Shown: positions 7,039 to 16,066 of the stretch, piece after piece
Position numbering within the stretch: the stretch's first letter is position 1
Layout: each line of letters opens with the position of its first letter
From: Aliidiomarina sp. B3213
Lineage (GTDB): Bacteria; Pseudomonadota; Gammaproteobacteria; Enterobacterales; Alteromonadaceae
Reading direction: 5' to 3'
DNA length: 64,000 bases
Assembly: GCF_003290085.1 (NCBI RefSeq)
Contig: NZ_QMKJ01000001.1
Location: 372,001-436,000, forward strand
Position numbers and translations under genes: made by a program
The notes under the pieces: model-generated
The model's input: the letters and a program-made list of their open reading frames with translations, nothing else
Databases searched by the model: none
Told to the model about the DNA's origin: nothing

Positions 7039-9750
7039 TTAGCGCAGAGGTCTTGCGTGTGCTGAAGCTCTAAAAATAGCATTTGCAAACAGCACATTTA
7101 AGCCATCAACGTAAGCGCGGTAGTTCGGCTCTTGCGTAAAGCTAATAACCATTCCACGCCCTGTAGGCTCAACCATAACAAGCGGTTTAAATGGGATTTG
7201 CTCTTTGTTTTCCTGCCATAGGTAGCCACTTGCCAGTACGTCTTTCTGCTCCGCAAAGCTAACCACATTTCTACCGTTATTAATGCGAAGAGGGCGATAA
7301 ATATCTCCGCCAATGAACATACTGTTCACCGTTTCAGGTACGCCTGCACTCAGCCAATGCTCTTGGTCTACGTTAGCGCGAACGATTACGCCAGAGACCC
7401 AGTCAGGATTTGCGTTAGGGTTGCGAATGTAACGTTGATGTTCGTCGGTATCTTCAATAATGGCACCGTCAACAGTACTCCCGTCTGCAGTTGGCTCAAT
7501 ATCCTCAGTTTGCGCTTTATTCTCGAGCACTGAAGAGAGCAGCGGTTGTTCTCCGCCCGTGGCAAATCTAGTTGCATTACCTAAGGTGAGTAATACGCCC
7601 CCTTGTTGAACCCAATCGCGAAGGTTTTCACGCCCAGAGTTTCCTAAGGCTTGCTCATAACCACGCCATGTACTTGGTAAAATAATCAGTTGGTAGTTAG
7701 CAAGATTAGCAGAACGCATTTGTTCTGAGCGAATTGCAGTAACTGGGTAATTAAACTCACGCTCAATAATAAATCGCGTAGAACCTGCACTTAATACATT
7801 TGTGGGCTCGTCCCATAGCAACGCAATATTAGGTGCATGATGAGTTTGCATATTCGCAGAACCAGTGTTCGGCCCAGACTGTGTCCAACTGGAATCCATC
7901 GGCTCAATGGTAGCTCCGGAGCTACGTGCTATATCCGCAAGAGTTTCTTCTAAATTGTCACCGTTGTCAGCTCTTGGAATAACTACGCTGCCGGCTGGGT
8001 AGGTTTTACCATCACGGGTCGTAAAGCTTAGGTCACTGCTTCGCACTTCTAGACCTTCGCGAAGTGCAGCTGTAAGGAAACGCACGCCGTTCATGTCACC
8101 CCAAGATACAACATAACCAAAACCGTCTGTTGTGGCGGTCAGTTGCCCTGGTGCAATTCTTCCTTGTTCCACGGCTACACTTTCTACTCTTGGAACTCGG
8201 TTGCAACTGTCTACTTCAAGGTTAAAGAGCAACGGTAAAGACCATGCTGTAACGTCATAAATTTGGTCTGGCAAGTTATTGGCCCGCAGCCTTTCTTGTT
8301 CTTGCAAGAAGTCTTCGGCCATGGGAACGTGGTCGTCTAAAAGGGTGCGAATCAGTCGGTAACTAGGCTGTCCCGCATCAACCATATAAGCGCCAGCTTC
8401 ATAACGCTCACCACAAGCTCGGAAGCTCTCTGTGACCTGTTGTACTTCTATTCCTTGCTCAACAAGCAAGCTCATTAATTTTTGGTGTCCCGCAGTGTCT
8501 CTATTGTGTGGGAAAATAAAGCTTCTCACGTTACCTTCGTTACCTGCCTCAATGGCTGTCTGACGATAATCGTAAAAACGCTGCAATAACTCTTCTCGCT
8601 TCTCACTTGCGGTTTCGATTGTGGCCATATAAGCGACAAAGTTTTGCTGTACGGTATTAGCATAAGTTTTTACGTCACCGTCCGAGGTGGTGAAGTGATG
8701 CCCACGTGCTGAGCCAACTTCATAAGTCATCGCTAAAGAGCCATGATAGAGCGGCCAGCTGGCTCCATACCCTGGATAAAACGCATCAAATATTTCACGG
8801 GTGAAATAATGAAAGCCGTATTGGTCGAACCTTTCCGCATTATGTTCACCAACCCAATTTAACCCTTCTCGTTGCGGCCCTGTAATAAACGGGTTGAACG
8901 GGCGTGCTTCTGGCGTGAAGTAGTAACCAAGATCTCCACCCATTTCATGTGAGTCCACGAAAATAAGGGGGTAAGATTGCAAGTGGGCTGCAATACGGCC
9001 TTGAGTTTCAGGTTGGGTTAGGGCTATCCAATCTCGGTTCATATCAAACAAATAATGGTTGGTGCGCCCATTCGGCCATGGTTCATTATGTTCAGCACTT
9101 ATGCGGTCTGCGGAGGCCTCTAATCCGACAGTGGCATAGTAACGTGATACAAAACGGGCACGCCCGTCGGGGTTTTGCATCGGGTCAAAGTAAACGATGG
9201 TATTGTCGAGTAGTGCTTGCGTGCTTTCACTTTGGTCTGACAGCAAATGGTAAGCCGTAACCATAGCTGATTCGGCTGGAGAAATTTCGTTACCATGCAC
9301 TGAACTTGCAATCCAAATACTAGACGGCAATTCATTCATTAAGTTCGCAGCTTCACGTTCCGAGGTGGCACGTGGGTCAGCGAGCTGACGCATTTTCGAT
9401 TCAATATTTTGTAGCTCGCTAATATTACTTTCACTACTTATCGCTACAGAAATAAGAGGGCGACCTTCCCAGCTCCTGGCATATTCACGAACCACAACGC
9501 GTTCGGGATACTCACGCGCTAAGGTTTGAAAATATTGATAAATAGCTTCTGGAGAGGAAATTCTACTGCCTGCAGAGTAACCTAAGACCGACTCAATTGA
9601 CGCAACGTCAGAACGTTCCGCTTCAGCGTCGAGCCATATGGGTGGTTGGTTGTACGCTTGCTCAAACTGAGAAGCACTCAATTGCGGTGCGTTTGCCAGA
9701 GACGCTATACCTAGTGACGTTAATGCAAGTGCGATTATATTCTTTTTCAT
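7039..9750 (-). CDS. secreted M14 zinc carboxypeptidase with C-terminal GATase-like domain
   Basis: A 903-residue exported peptidase. A signal peptide is clear (MKKNIIALALTSLGIASLANA). The zinc carboxypeptidase core follows: the HGNE motif (SSVHGNEISPAES, near residue 152), DMNRDW, the third ligand in VDSHEMGG, and the likely catalytic Glu in MTYEVGSARG. After residue about 600 there is a class I glutamine-amidotransferase/ThuA-like fold (NIALLWDEPT, LIILPSTWRG, WVQQGGVLLTLG), seen in other long bacterial M14 proteins. The frame extends 9 codons further, but the ATG at 9750 has a GAGGA site and begins the signal peptide. That ATG overlaps the yvcK-like stop by 4 bases (ATGA). It probably feeds peptide catabolism; the substrate is unknown. 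Confidence 0.88.
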   Translation of the reverse strand: MKKNIIALALTSLGIASLANAPQLSASQFEQAYNQPPIWLDAEAERSDVASIESVLGYSAGSRISSPEAIYQYFQTLAREYPERVVVREYARSWEGRPLISVAISSESNISELQNIESKMRQLADPRATSEREAANLMNELPSSIWIASSVHGNEISPAESAMVTAYHLLSDQSESTQALLDNTIVYFDPMQNPDGRARFVSRYYATVGLEASADRISAEHNEPWPNGRTNHYLFDMNRDWIALTQPETQGRIAAHLQSYPLIFVDSHEMGGDLGYYFTPEARPFNPFITGPQREGLNWVGEHNAERFDQYGFHYFTREIFDAFYPGYGASWPLYHGSLAMTYEVGSARGHHFTTSDGDVKTYANTVQQNFVAYMATIETASEKREELLQRFYDYRQTAIEAGNEGNVRSFIFPHNRDTAGHQKLMSLLVEQGIEVQQVTESFRACGERYEAGAYMVDAGQPSYRLIRTLLDDHVPMAEDFLQEQERLRANNLPDQIYDVTAWSLPLLFNLEVDSCNRVPRVESVAVEQGRIAPGQLTATTDGFGYVVSWGDMNGVRFLTAALREGLEVRSSDLSFTTRDGKTYPAGSVVIPRADNGDNLEETLADIARSSGATIEPMDSSWTQSGPNTGSANMQTHHAPNIALLWDEPTNVLSAGSTRFIIEREFNYPVTAIRSEQMRSANLANYQLIILPSTWRGYEQALGNSGRENLRDWVQQGGVLLTLGNATRFATGGEQPLLSSVLENKAQTEDIEPTADGSTVDGAIIEDTDEHQRYIRNPNANPDWVSGVIVRANVDQEHWLSAGVPETVNSMFIGGDIYRPLRINNGRNVVSFAEQKDVLASGYLWQENKEQIPFKPLVMVEPTGRGMVISFTQEPNYRAYVDGLNVLFANAIFRASAHARPLR

Positions 9751-10706
9751 GCAAGTCCTCGTTGCTCCGATAGCCAATGCACATTGGACGAATCGATAGA
9801 TTGGTGAGCCGCAGCGATAGCTGAAAGTAAACTGCTTTGCTGATGTCTGTGGGGCGCTTCCTGGTCTCCTTCAACATCGGTAATCACAGGAATGTGAGTT
9901 ATTGTTTTTCCGTGTTTCGATATCACTGCATCAATACTGTCAGGACCAATGATTTGCTCAACCCACTTCACCCGCTCATCGCAAGATAATTTTCCTGCGG
10001 GGCTATTTTCATCAACGAGGTTATCAACAAAAATGACTTTCGCTTGTGTTTGTGCGATTGCGTGTCGTATATCGTCGACTAATAGCGGTGGTACAACAGA
10101 AGTGAGCAGACTACCAGGGCCCAGAATAACAAGATCACTTGCTTGTATATGCTCTATAACCTCGGGTGTTGCGCTGACTGTTGGGCTTAAGTTCATTCGC
10201 TTTGGCATTTGGCATAACGCGTCGATACGAATTTCTCCGAAGCAGGTCATGTTTTGCTCTGTTTCTGCAACAAGGTCGGTTGGTTGCTCCGACATGGGCA
10301 GCACGCGGTTGTCGACTTTAAGTAACCTGCTGAGAAGTTGAATGCCGTCTATCGGTCTTGCTGAAAGCTCATCTAATGTATAAAGCAGGAGATTGCCAAA
10401 GTTGTGCCCAGATAAGTCCGAGTCTGTACTGAATCGGTAGTCAAGTAGATCGGAAGCTAACGGTTGCCGTGCTAACTGTGACAGGCAGTTACGTATGTCG
10501 CCCCAAGCTATGCACTGGTGGCTGTCGCGGAGTTTTCCAGTAGAACCGCCATTGTCGGTAGTTGTAACTACACCCACTAGGCGCCGTTTCATAAAGCTCA
10601 GTGTCGACATCAATCGACCTAAACCATGGCCGCCCCCAACCGCGGTAATTCGTGAAAGTTGGCTTAAATACTGGCTAGCTTGTGATTGCTCTGTAAGTGA
10701 CACCAC
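9747..10706 (-). CDS. YvcK/CofD-like gluconeogenesis factor (UPF0052)
   Basis: A 319-residue member of the CofD-like family, which includes B. subtilis YvcK and E. coli YbhK, linked to carbon metabolism and cell-wall synthesis and able to bind UDP-sugars. Motifs seen are AVGGGHGLGRL near residue 22, VVTTTDNGGSTGKLR, GDIRNCL, the GHNFGNLLL segment and VILGPGSLLTSVVP. The start is GTG (a second GTG follows directly) behind a GGAGG site. The stop overlaps the ATG of the M14 peptidase by 4 bases, an unexpected partner because one product is cytosolic and the other exported. Upstream the gene is divergent from waaA. The molecular role in this organism is not known. Confidence 0.88.
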   Translation of the reverse strand: MVSLTEQSQASQYLSQLSRITAVGGGHGLGRLMSTLSFMKRRLVGVVTTTDNGGSTGKLRDSHQCIAWGDIRNCLSQLARQPLASDLLDYRFSTDSDLSGHNFGNLLLYTLDELSARPIDGIQLLSRLLKVDNRVLPMSEQPTDLVAETEQNMTCFGEIRIDALCQMPKRMNLSPTVSATPEVIEHIQASDLVILGPGSLLTSVVPPLLVDDIRHAIAQTQAKVIFVDNLVDENSPAGKLSCDERVKWVEQIIGPDSIDAVISKHGKTITHIPVITDVEGDQEAPHRHQQSSLLSAIAAAHQSIDSSNVHWLSEQRGLA

Positions 10707-10851
10707 GAACGATGCCTCCGTATTATTATGTTCTTATACATCGACTATACCAATCGATGATTGGTCTCGCCAAGTATAGCTTATGTTAGAGCATGGCTAT
10801 TAAAGGCAAACTTTGGCAAAATGCGCACTTCAATGTTCCAGAGGGGTAAGC

Positions 10852-12123
10852 ATGCGCGACAGGTTAGTACGCCTTCTTTATTCTTTTATTTTCCTTTTGT
10901 ATGTTCCCGTGGCTATTTTTAATATGTGGCGCCAAGGAGCAAACAACCCAGACTATCGTTCAAGATGGCGTGAACGGTTTGGTTATGTAACTCTATCTAA
11001 ACATCGTCCGTATTTAATTCATTGTGCCTCAGTAGGTGAATTCATAGCTGCTAAGCCTTTGATTTCACGCTTAGTTGAGGAAAACACTCCAATATGGGTA
11101 ACCTGTACTACGCCTACTGCCTCTGATCTTATCCAGTCAACGTTTGGCGAAAAGATAGAGCACTCTTATTTACCCACCGACTTACCTTGGGTTATGAAAC
11201 GGTTTTTAAATCGCGTACAGCCTAAGCTGATTGTTCTTATGGAAACTGAAGTTTGGCCGAACCTCATTGCAAATGCTCAAAAGCGCTCGACGCCTGTCGC
11301 TTTGATTAATGCGCGAATGTCGGAGAGCTCATTTCGCGGTTATTCCAAAGTTAAAGGTATATTTGCACCAACTTGGAGCCAGTTGGACCTGTGTGCGGTA
11401 CAAAATGAAAACTACGGTCAACGTTTTGAAGCTTTGGGTGTATTGAGTAGCCATATTCAAGTGCTCGGCAATTTAAAGTTCGACGTGTTTATTCCACCGC
11501 AAGTAGAGAAAGATATTGAAGCCCATAAAGCGCTATTAAACGAGCGACAAATTTTTATTGGCGGCAGCACCCACCAAGGCGAAGAAGAGATTTTGCTGAA
11601 GGCATTTACAAAGCTTTTAAAAACAAAACCTAAAGCGTTGCTTATACTGGCTCCACGGCACAAAGAACGTTTTGCCGAGGTTGCAGAGCTCATTAAAACT
11701 TGCCAACTTGAATGTGTAACCAGAACAAGTGGGCGCCCGGTAACAAACTCTACTCAAGTATTGTTAGTTGACTGCATGGGAGAGCTTTTGACGTGGTACG
11801 GCGTGTCTACGATTGCGTTCATTGGAGGCAGTCTTATTGAGCGTGGAGGTCATAATCCACTTGAGGCAATGACTTTTGGTGTACCGCTATTGTCCGGGCG
11901 TCATGTGTTTAACTTTGAAGAAGTCTACGCTCAGCTCGATCAACGACAAGCGATACGTTGGGTTTCTGACGAGAATTCATTACATGACACGCTACTCGGG
12001 CTATTAACAGCGCCTGAAACAGCCCGAACGATTGGCGAGCAAGCGAAGAGCTTGTTTGCATTGCATCGTGGCGCTACGGCAAGAACTCATGCCGCGCTTC
12101 ACCAATGCGTTGGCAAGAAATAA
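10852..12123 (+). CDS. waaA: 3-deoxy-D-manno-octulosonic acid (Kdo) transferase
   Basis: Transfers Kdo from CMP-Kdo to the lipid A precursor at the inner face of the cytoplasmic membrane. It is 423 residues, with an N-terminal membrane anchor (LLYSFIFLLYVPVAIF) and a GT-B fold of two Rossmann halves. Typical motifs are WRERFGY, HCASVGEF, LMETEVWPN, NLKFD, APRHKER and FIGGSLIERGGHNPLEA. The frame is open 13 codons upstream, but the ATG at 10852 has a GAGGGG site and matches the family start. It is followed after 10 bases by the Kdo kinase gene, which suggests a mono-Kdo, phosphorylated inner core as known in Haemophilus and Vibrio. That last point is an inference. Confidence 0.96.
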   Translation: MRDRLVRLLYSFIFLLYVPVAIFNMWRQGANNPDYRSRWRERFGYVTLSKHRPYLIHCASVGEFIAAKPLISRLVEENTPIWVTCTTPTASDLIQSTFGEKIEHSYLPTDLPWVMKRFLNRVQPKLIVLMETEVWPNLIANAQKRSTPVALINARMSESSFRGYSKVKGIFAPTWSQLDLCAVQNENYGQRFEALGVLSSHIQVLGNLKFDVFIPPQVEKDIEAHKALLNERQIFIGGSTHQGEEEILLKAFTKLLKTKPKALLILAPRHKERFAEVAELIKTCQLECVTRTSGRPVTNSTQVLLVDCMGELLTWYGVSTIAFIGGSLIERGGHNPLEAMTFGVPLLSGRHVFNFEEVYAQLDQRQAIRWVSDENSLHDTLLGLLTAPETARTIGEQAKSLFALHRGATARTHAALHQCVGKK

Positions 12124-12133
12124 ACAGGTAACA

Positions 12134-12853
12134 GTGAATATGTTTGTTTATCATCACATTTTGTCGGAGCATCCCAATCTAGAGTCTCGCCATTTTTACC
12201 CTCATTTCTGGCAAGACGAGGACCTTGTTTTAGGCGCTTCCGGCGGTCGAAATACCGTTTATTTTATTTCTAGTTTGTTTGATGAAGACCAGCAATGGGT
12301 ATTGCGGCATTATTATCGCGGTGGCTTACCCGGAAAATTAATTAAAGATCAGTTCCTATTTAGTGGCTACGAACGTACGCGTGCGGTGCGTGAATACCGT
12401 TTATTACAAGCTTTACGAGCGAAGGGTTTGCCTGTGCCGCGAGTAATTGCTGCACATGTTGCACGAGCGGGTGTTACTTATCGTTCCAACATTATTGTTG
12501 AGCGCGTGAAAGATAGCCAAGATGTGGGTCGTATTCTTTTAGAAAAAAACTTACCCGACACAGCGTGGGAAGCCATTGGCCGAATGATTGCCAGCTTTCA
12601 TGAGGAAGGCTTAAGCCATGTAGATTTGAACTGCAAAAATATTTTATGGCAGAGCAGTAATGAGAAAGCGTGGCTTATCGACTTTGACCGCTGTGCTTTT
12701 AGAACACCCGATGCACAGTGGCAGCAAGCACAACTTGACCGTTTACTTCGCTCTTTTAACAAAGAATCGCAAATAGCTGCAAGTGAGAACAAGCCTTTCC
12801 ACTTTAATGAGAAAAGCTGGCGGGCATTATTGAACGGTTACAAGGCATCGTAG
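12134..12853 (+). CDS. kdkA: Kdo (3-deoxy-D-manno-octulosonic acid) kinase
   Basis: Phosphorylates Kdo of the lipopolysaccharide inner core using ATP. The 239-residue length agrees with Haemophilus KdkA. Protein-kinase-like elements are visible: LRHYYRGGLPGKL, the catalytic loop HVDLNCKNIL and the metal-binding DFDRC, then LRSFNKE. Two starts are close together, GTG at 12134 and ATG at 12140, behind a weak CAGG site. The longer open frame reaching back into waaA (from 12032) is not used by homologues. Coupling to waaA (10-base gap) makes a two-gene lipopolysaccharide core operon. The next gene is convergent. Confidence 0.93.
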   Translation: MNMFVYHHILSEHPNLESRHFYPHFWQDEDLVLGASGGRNTVYFISSLFDEDQQWVLRHYYRGGLPGKLIKDQFLFSGYERTRAVREYRLLQALRAKGLPVPRVIAAHVARAGVTYRSNIIVERVKDSQDVGRILLEKNLPDTAWEAIGRMIASFHEEGLSHVDLNCKNILWQSSNEKAWLIDFDRCAFRTPDAQWQQAQLDRLLRSFNKESQIAASENKPFHFNEKSWRALLNGYKAS

Positions 12854-12870
12854 GAAATAATGAAGAACAC

Positions 12871-13293
12871 TTAATATAGCGGCGAGTCAGCCTCAGCTGT
12901 TTCGCTCTCTATGCTCTCTAAAATGTCTACAGGCCCCAAATTAATGATGCGATGCTCGCCTGGTGAAAGCTGCAGTGACTGTTTATACAAAGACGTGCCT
13001 TGGTGTTTTATTTCTAATACTTGTACGCCTGAGAGTAACCTTAAAGGCTGTTGCGGCTCTGTGTAGTCGGAAAGGGCTCCGAACAAAAGGTTATTCACAT
13101 AAATATTGACTTGCTCTGGCGGATTCTCGGCACCAATGATTGCAACCGTAGGGCGCAAATCTGCGATGGGTGCGCGCTGTTCTGGCTCGGTGCTTACACA
13201 TGCAACGAGTGAAAGTGGTATTAACGAAACGCCCACAACACGGATAAATGCCATGCGAAAAAGATTAAAAATATTTTTTTGCCCCGAAAACAT
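12871..13293 (-). CDS. predicted lipoprotein with PEGA-like C-terminal region
   Basis: A 140-residue exported protein. The signal peptide ends in the lipobox LVAC (Cys at residue 32). Its charged N-region is long, because the ribosome binding site (CAGGTAG) favours the ATG at 13293 over the internal ATG at 13254, which has no site. The mature part contains VNIYVNNLLFGALSDYTEP followed by LRLLSGVQVLEIKHQGTSLYKQSLQL, which resembles a PEGA repeat (a surface-protein beta module). This is a weak assignment. It is convergent with kdkA and divergent from the DUF192 gene, one of three neighbouring lipoprotein genes. No function is assigned. Confidence 0.7.
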   Translation of the reverse strand: MFSGQKNIFNLFRMAFIRVVGVSLIPLSLVACVSTEPEQRAPIADLRPTVAIIGAENPPEQVNIYVNNLLFGALSDYTEPQQPLRLLSGVQVLEIKHQGTSLYKQSLQLSPGEHRIINLGPVDILESIESETAEADSPLY

Positions 13294-13378
13294 GCTCGCT
13301 ACCTGCCATTCATTATTGCTTTTGTATAGTATTGTACCGCTAAGGTAATTAGATTACAGGTACGGAATCGAAAATTAA

Positions 13379-13870
13379 ATGACAAGATCAAACCTTCTCA
13401 AATTCATTGCGCCTTGGGTACTCGGCCTTGTCACGTTGTCGGCGTGCGCCCAGGTTACGGATTCCCGCCCTGATGTACACTCTGGTCAGCTTTACGACTT
13501 CTGTGTCGAAACAGGCAATGGGAATGTGCCCATTCAAGTTGAACTAGCGATTACGCAATCACAACGCGCTAGGGGTTTGATGTACAGAGAAAACGTTCCA
13601 TTAGGTCAGGGCATGTTGTTCATATATGAACGCCCTCGAGTTTTAGGGTTCTGGATGTTAAATACGCTTGTTGCGCTGGATATCGCCTATATAAATAGCC
13701 AAAACCGTATAGTTCAGGTAGGGCACATGGAGCCATGCGAGAACAACTATTGTCCTGCGTTTGAGTCAGACGTTCCGGTTGCGCAAGCGCTAGAAATGGC
13801 TTCTGGAGAATTCGCACGACTGGGTATTCAGGTTGGAGCCACAGTTAGTCGAGGAGTATGTAATGACTAA
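13379..13870 (+). CDS. DUF192 family lipoprotein
   Basis: A 163-residue protein with a lipobox signal (LVTLSAC, Cys at residue 23) and a DUF192 domain. The family hallmarks are the RARGLMYRE segment, MLFIYERP, the LGFWMLNTLVALDIAYI core and the VQALEMASGEFARLGI-type end (here VAQALEMASGEF). DUF192 proteins are small beta-rich proteins of unknown biochemical role, often exported. The spacing between the start and any ribosome binding site is unclear (a weak GGAAT). It overlaps the next lipoprotein gene by 8 bases, so both are likely made together. Confidence 0.88.
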   Translation: MTRSNLLKFIAPWVLGLVTLSACAQVTDSRPDVHSGQLYDFCVETGNGNVPIQVELAITQSQRARGLMYRENVPLGQGMLFIYERPRVLGFWMLNTLVALDIAYINSQNRIVQVGHMEPCENNYCPAFESDVPVAQALEMASGEFARLGIQVGATVSRGVCND

Positions 13871-14234
13871 ATGGCGTTTCATTATAGTTGCTTCACTCTC
13901 CGCATTCCTTATGAGTTGTGCAAATACAAGCGACCAAACTCGGTCTACGGCTCAAACTATTCAGTCTGACAAGCGTTTATTCGCTTATAGCGAGTCTGAA
14001 ATGAGCCGATACCTGCAACGAGGTGTTACCCATCAAAACCAAGTCGCAGCTCGTTTTGGGCAACCTCTCGGCATTAGCCAAAGTGGTGACTTTACGTATT
14101 GGAACTACTTAGACAGTCGGGTACCCAAAACGCGAGGAGAGGGCAAAGCTTCGCTAGCTACGCTAAATGTGGTGTTTAACCCTCAAGGTATTTTGGTTGA
14201 CTACAACTTCCAGTCTCAAGAGATTCCTGATTAA
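13863..14234 (+). CDS. small lipoprotein with BamE/SmpA-like fold (putative)
   Basis: A 123-residue lipoprotein with lipobox LMSC (about residue 19). The mature part resembles the SmpA/OmlA/BamE fold: a helix with RGVTHQNQVAARFGQP, then a strand pattern with TYWNYLDSR and LNVVFNPQGILVDYNF. It is not the genuine bamE by context, since recN or fur neighbours are absent, so a paralogue is more likely. The start at 13863 has a GAGGAG site; the open frame further upstream lies in the previous gene. It overlaps the DUF192 gene by 8 bases. Its role is unknown, with an outer-membrane or periplasmic location expected. Confidence 0.75.
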   Translation: MTKWRFIIVASLSAFLMSCANTSDQTRSTAQTIQSDKRLFAYSESEMSRYLQRGVTHQNQVAARFGQPLGISQSGDFTYWNYLDSRVPKTRGEGKASLATLNVVFNPQGILVDYNFQSQEIPD

Positions 14235-14273
14235 CACCATTCGAAATACATCATTTTAAATAGAGAAGCATGC

Positions 14274-14795
14274 ATGAATATCGATGTTTGGATATACATC
14301 TTAGGTGGGCTTGCGCTCGTTACTAATTTTATTGCTTATCGCGCAGCGTCAGCAAACCGTTACCGTATTATTGCTGCGTTTGCGCTAGGGTTTCTGAGTG
14401 CTCATTTCTTCCTACAAGGTGCTCTTGCTGGTGGCATCGCCTTGGGTATTGGCAGTATTCGTAATATTGTTTCTTTAAGATATACCCAAAAGCCAGTGCT
14501 TTATATTTTTGTTCTGATCAACATTGGTTTCTGCTTGTGGGAATGGTTAGTACTGCAAAGTTCGGCAATTTTATTTATAGCCTATGCGTCAGCGCTTATT
14601 TTCACGGTTGGAACTATTGTTTTACAAAGCGCTACGAGAATTAGGCAGTGGTTTATATTAGCTGAGTCGTTAGGGCTTATTTATGCGGCTCTGGTAGGCA
14701 GTGTATTTGGTGTTCTATTTAATATTTCGAATTTAACAAGCATAGTGGTTACGCTTTGGCGTGATCATCAAAAAGCAAAACTAAATCATGGTTAA
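14274..14795 (+). CDS. YgjV family inner-membrane protein
   Basis: A 173-residue integral membrane protein with about five to six hydrophobic helices and almost no soluble loops. The pattern (IYILGGLALVTNFIAYRA at the N-terminus, GIGSIRNIVSLRYTQKP in the middle, and a polar C-terminal tail) matches the uncharacterised YgjV family, in which two repeats of three helices can be seen. No transport substrate is known. It lies 39 bases after the SmpA-like lipoprotein gene and may share its transcript. It is followed by an outer-membrane barrel gene. Confidence 0.78.
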   Translation: MNIDVWIYILGGLALVTNFIAYRAASANRYRIIAAFALGFLSAHFFLQGALAGGIALGIGSIRNIVSLRYTQKPVLYIFVLINIGFCLWEWLVLQSSAILFIAYASALIFTVGTIVLQSATRIRQWFILAESLGLIYAALVGSVFGVLFNISNLTSIVVTLWRDHQKAKLNHG

Positions 14796-14840
14796 GCTAT
14801 ACTCAGATGAGTGATAAGCACTGTAAATAGGGGAAACATA

Positions 14841-16055
14841 ATGAAACGTTCTTTGCTAGCAACTGCAATTTTATTGGGCGTTGTAGGTAACGCACAGGCG
14901 GAAACTCGTTCACTGAGTATGGGCGGGGCGGGTGTTGCCAATGGTAGCTACATTCAAGCAGGCTATTTGAACCCTGCGCTTATGGCACGATATGAAGATC
15001 GTGACCACATTGGAATCGTGTTTCCTTCTTTGAACCTTGAAGCAGCCGATCGTGACGACCTCATTGATAAAATTGATCAGTTCCAAAACGATTATGAGCA
15101 ATTAGAGGTTGCGTTAAATGGCAATGATGCAGGTGCTATTCAAGCTGCCCGTTCTAACCTGGTGCAATCTTTTAGCGAGGTTGAAGGTAACGTTTCTGTA
15201 GGTGGTGGGGCGTATGCGAAATTAGCTATTCCTACAAGTTTTGTGTCTGCCGCAATTTATTTTAATACCGACTTAAATATCCTAACAGGGCCACGTTTGT
15301 CAGGTTCAGACATAAACTTGATTAATACGGCCACCGACATCGATGCTCTCGACCAATTAGAGAGCTCTGCATTAGTTTTAGGTAATGCAGTTTCGGATAT
15401 AGGACTAGTGCTTGCCAAACGCTTTGAAGTTGGTGGAAACGAATTAGCTGTGGGTATTACGCCAAAGCTACAGCGTGTCGATACATTTGCTTATGCCGCA
15501 ACAATTAATAGCTTCGACGAAGACGATTATGATGCCGAGTCGTATTCAACAGACGAAAGCGTGAGTAATGTGGATATCGGCGTTACTTACTCCAACAGTT
15601 CTTGGAGTATTGGCCTCGCGGCTCGTAATTTAATTGAACACGAGATTGATTCGGTTTCGTTTCAATTACCGAACTTTTTGAGTCCTCAATTCTTAACGTA
15701 TGAATTTGCTCCAAGTGCCGTTTTAGGCTTTGGCTATAATGCGCGCTTCATGGCTCTATCGTTAGACGTAGACCTAACAGCGAATAACTATCTACAACTT
15801 AGCGACAGCAGCCAACAGCTATTATTTGGCGAGGCAGTAAAAACACAGTTCGTTCGTGCTGGTGTTGAGTTTGATGCGTTTAGAAATGCGCAGTTACGTT
15901 TAGGTATACGCCACGACCTTGAAGGAACATACGACGACGCTTTAACTGCTGGCTTAGGCTTGTCACCTTTTGGGCGAGTGCACTTGAACTTAACCGGTAT
16001 ATATACAGACGACAGTGACTTTGGTGCTGGTTTACAGCTTGCATTTACGTTCTAA
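14841..16055 (+). CDS. TraF-like outer-membrane beta-barrel protein
   Basis: A 404-residue exported protein with a clear signal peptide (MKRSLLATAILLGVVGNAQA) and a long alternating-strand sequence ending in an aromatic residue (LAFTF), as for outer-membrane barrels. The N-terminal RSLSMGGAGVANGSYIQAGYLNPAL motif resembles FadL-type and TraF_2-type (PF13729) proteins. Despite the family name, no conjugation genes are nearby, so a conjugative role is unlikely. Residues about 55-110 hold a charged, coiled-coil-like insertion. The start at 14841 has an AGGGGA site; the upstream open codons are not used. A hairpin terminator follows. Confidence 0.75.
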   Translation: MKRSLLATAILLGVVGNAQAETRSLSMGGAGVANGSYIQAGYLNPALMARYEDRDHIGIVFPSLNLEAADRDDLIDKIDQFQNDYEQLEVALNGNDAGAIQAARSNLVQSFSEVEGNVSVGGGAYAKLAIPTSFVSAAIYFNTDLNILTGPRLSGSDINLINTATDIDALDQLESSALVLGNAVSDIGLVLAKRFEVGGNELAVGITPKLQRVDTFAYAATINSFDEDDYDAESYSTDESVSNVDIGVTYSNSSWSIGLAARNLIEHEIDSVSFQLPNFLSPQFLTYEFAPSAVLGFGYNARFMALSLDVDLTANNYLQLSDSSQQLLFGEAVKTQFVRAGVEFDAFRNAQLRLGIRHDLEGTYDDALTAGLGLSPFGRVHLNLTGIYTDDSDFGAGLQLAFTF

Positions 16056-16066
16056 TGATCAAACTT

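Noticed and set aside
7039-9750. A duplicate relationship between the two M14 peptidases (7-9.8 kb and 57-58 kb)
   Set aside because: They belong to different M14 subgroups, one exported and long, one cytosolic with a distinct N-terminal domain; only the zinc motifs are shared.
9949-10779. Plus-strand frames of 94 to 130 codons opposite the YvcK-like gene
   Set aside because: They are antisense shadows of a gene with clear family motifs and have no ribosome binding sites or recognisable products.
14841-16055. TraF-like name suggesting a conjugation system
   Set aside because: The resemblance is to an outer-membrane barrel family only. No relaxase, coupling protein or type IV secretion genes are present in the window.
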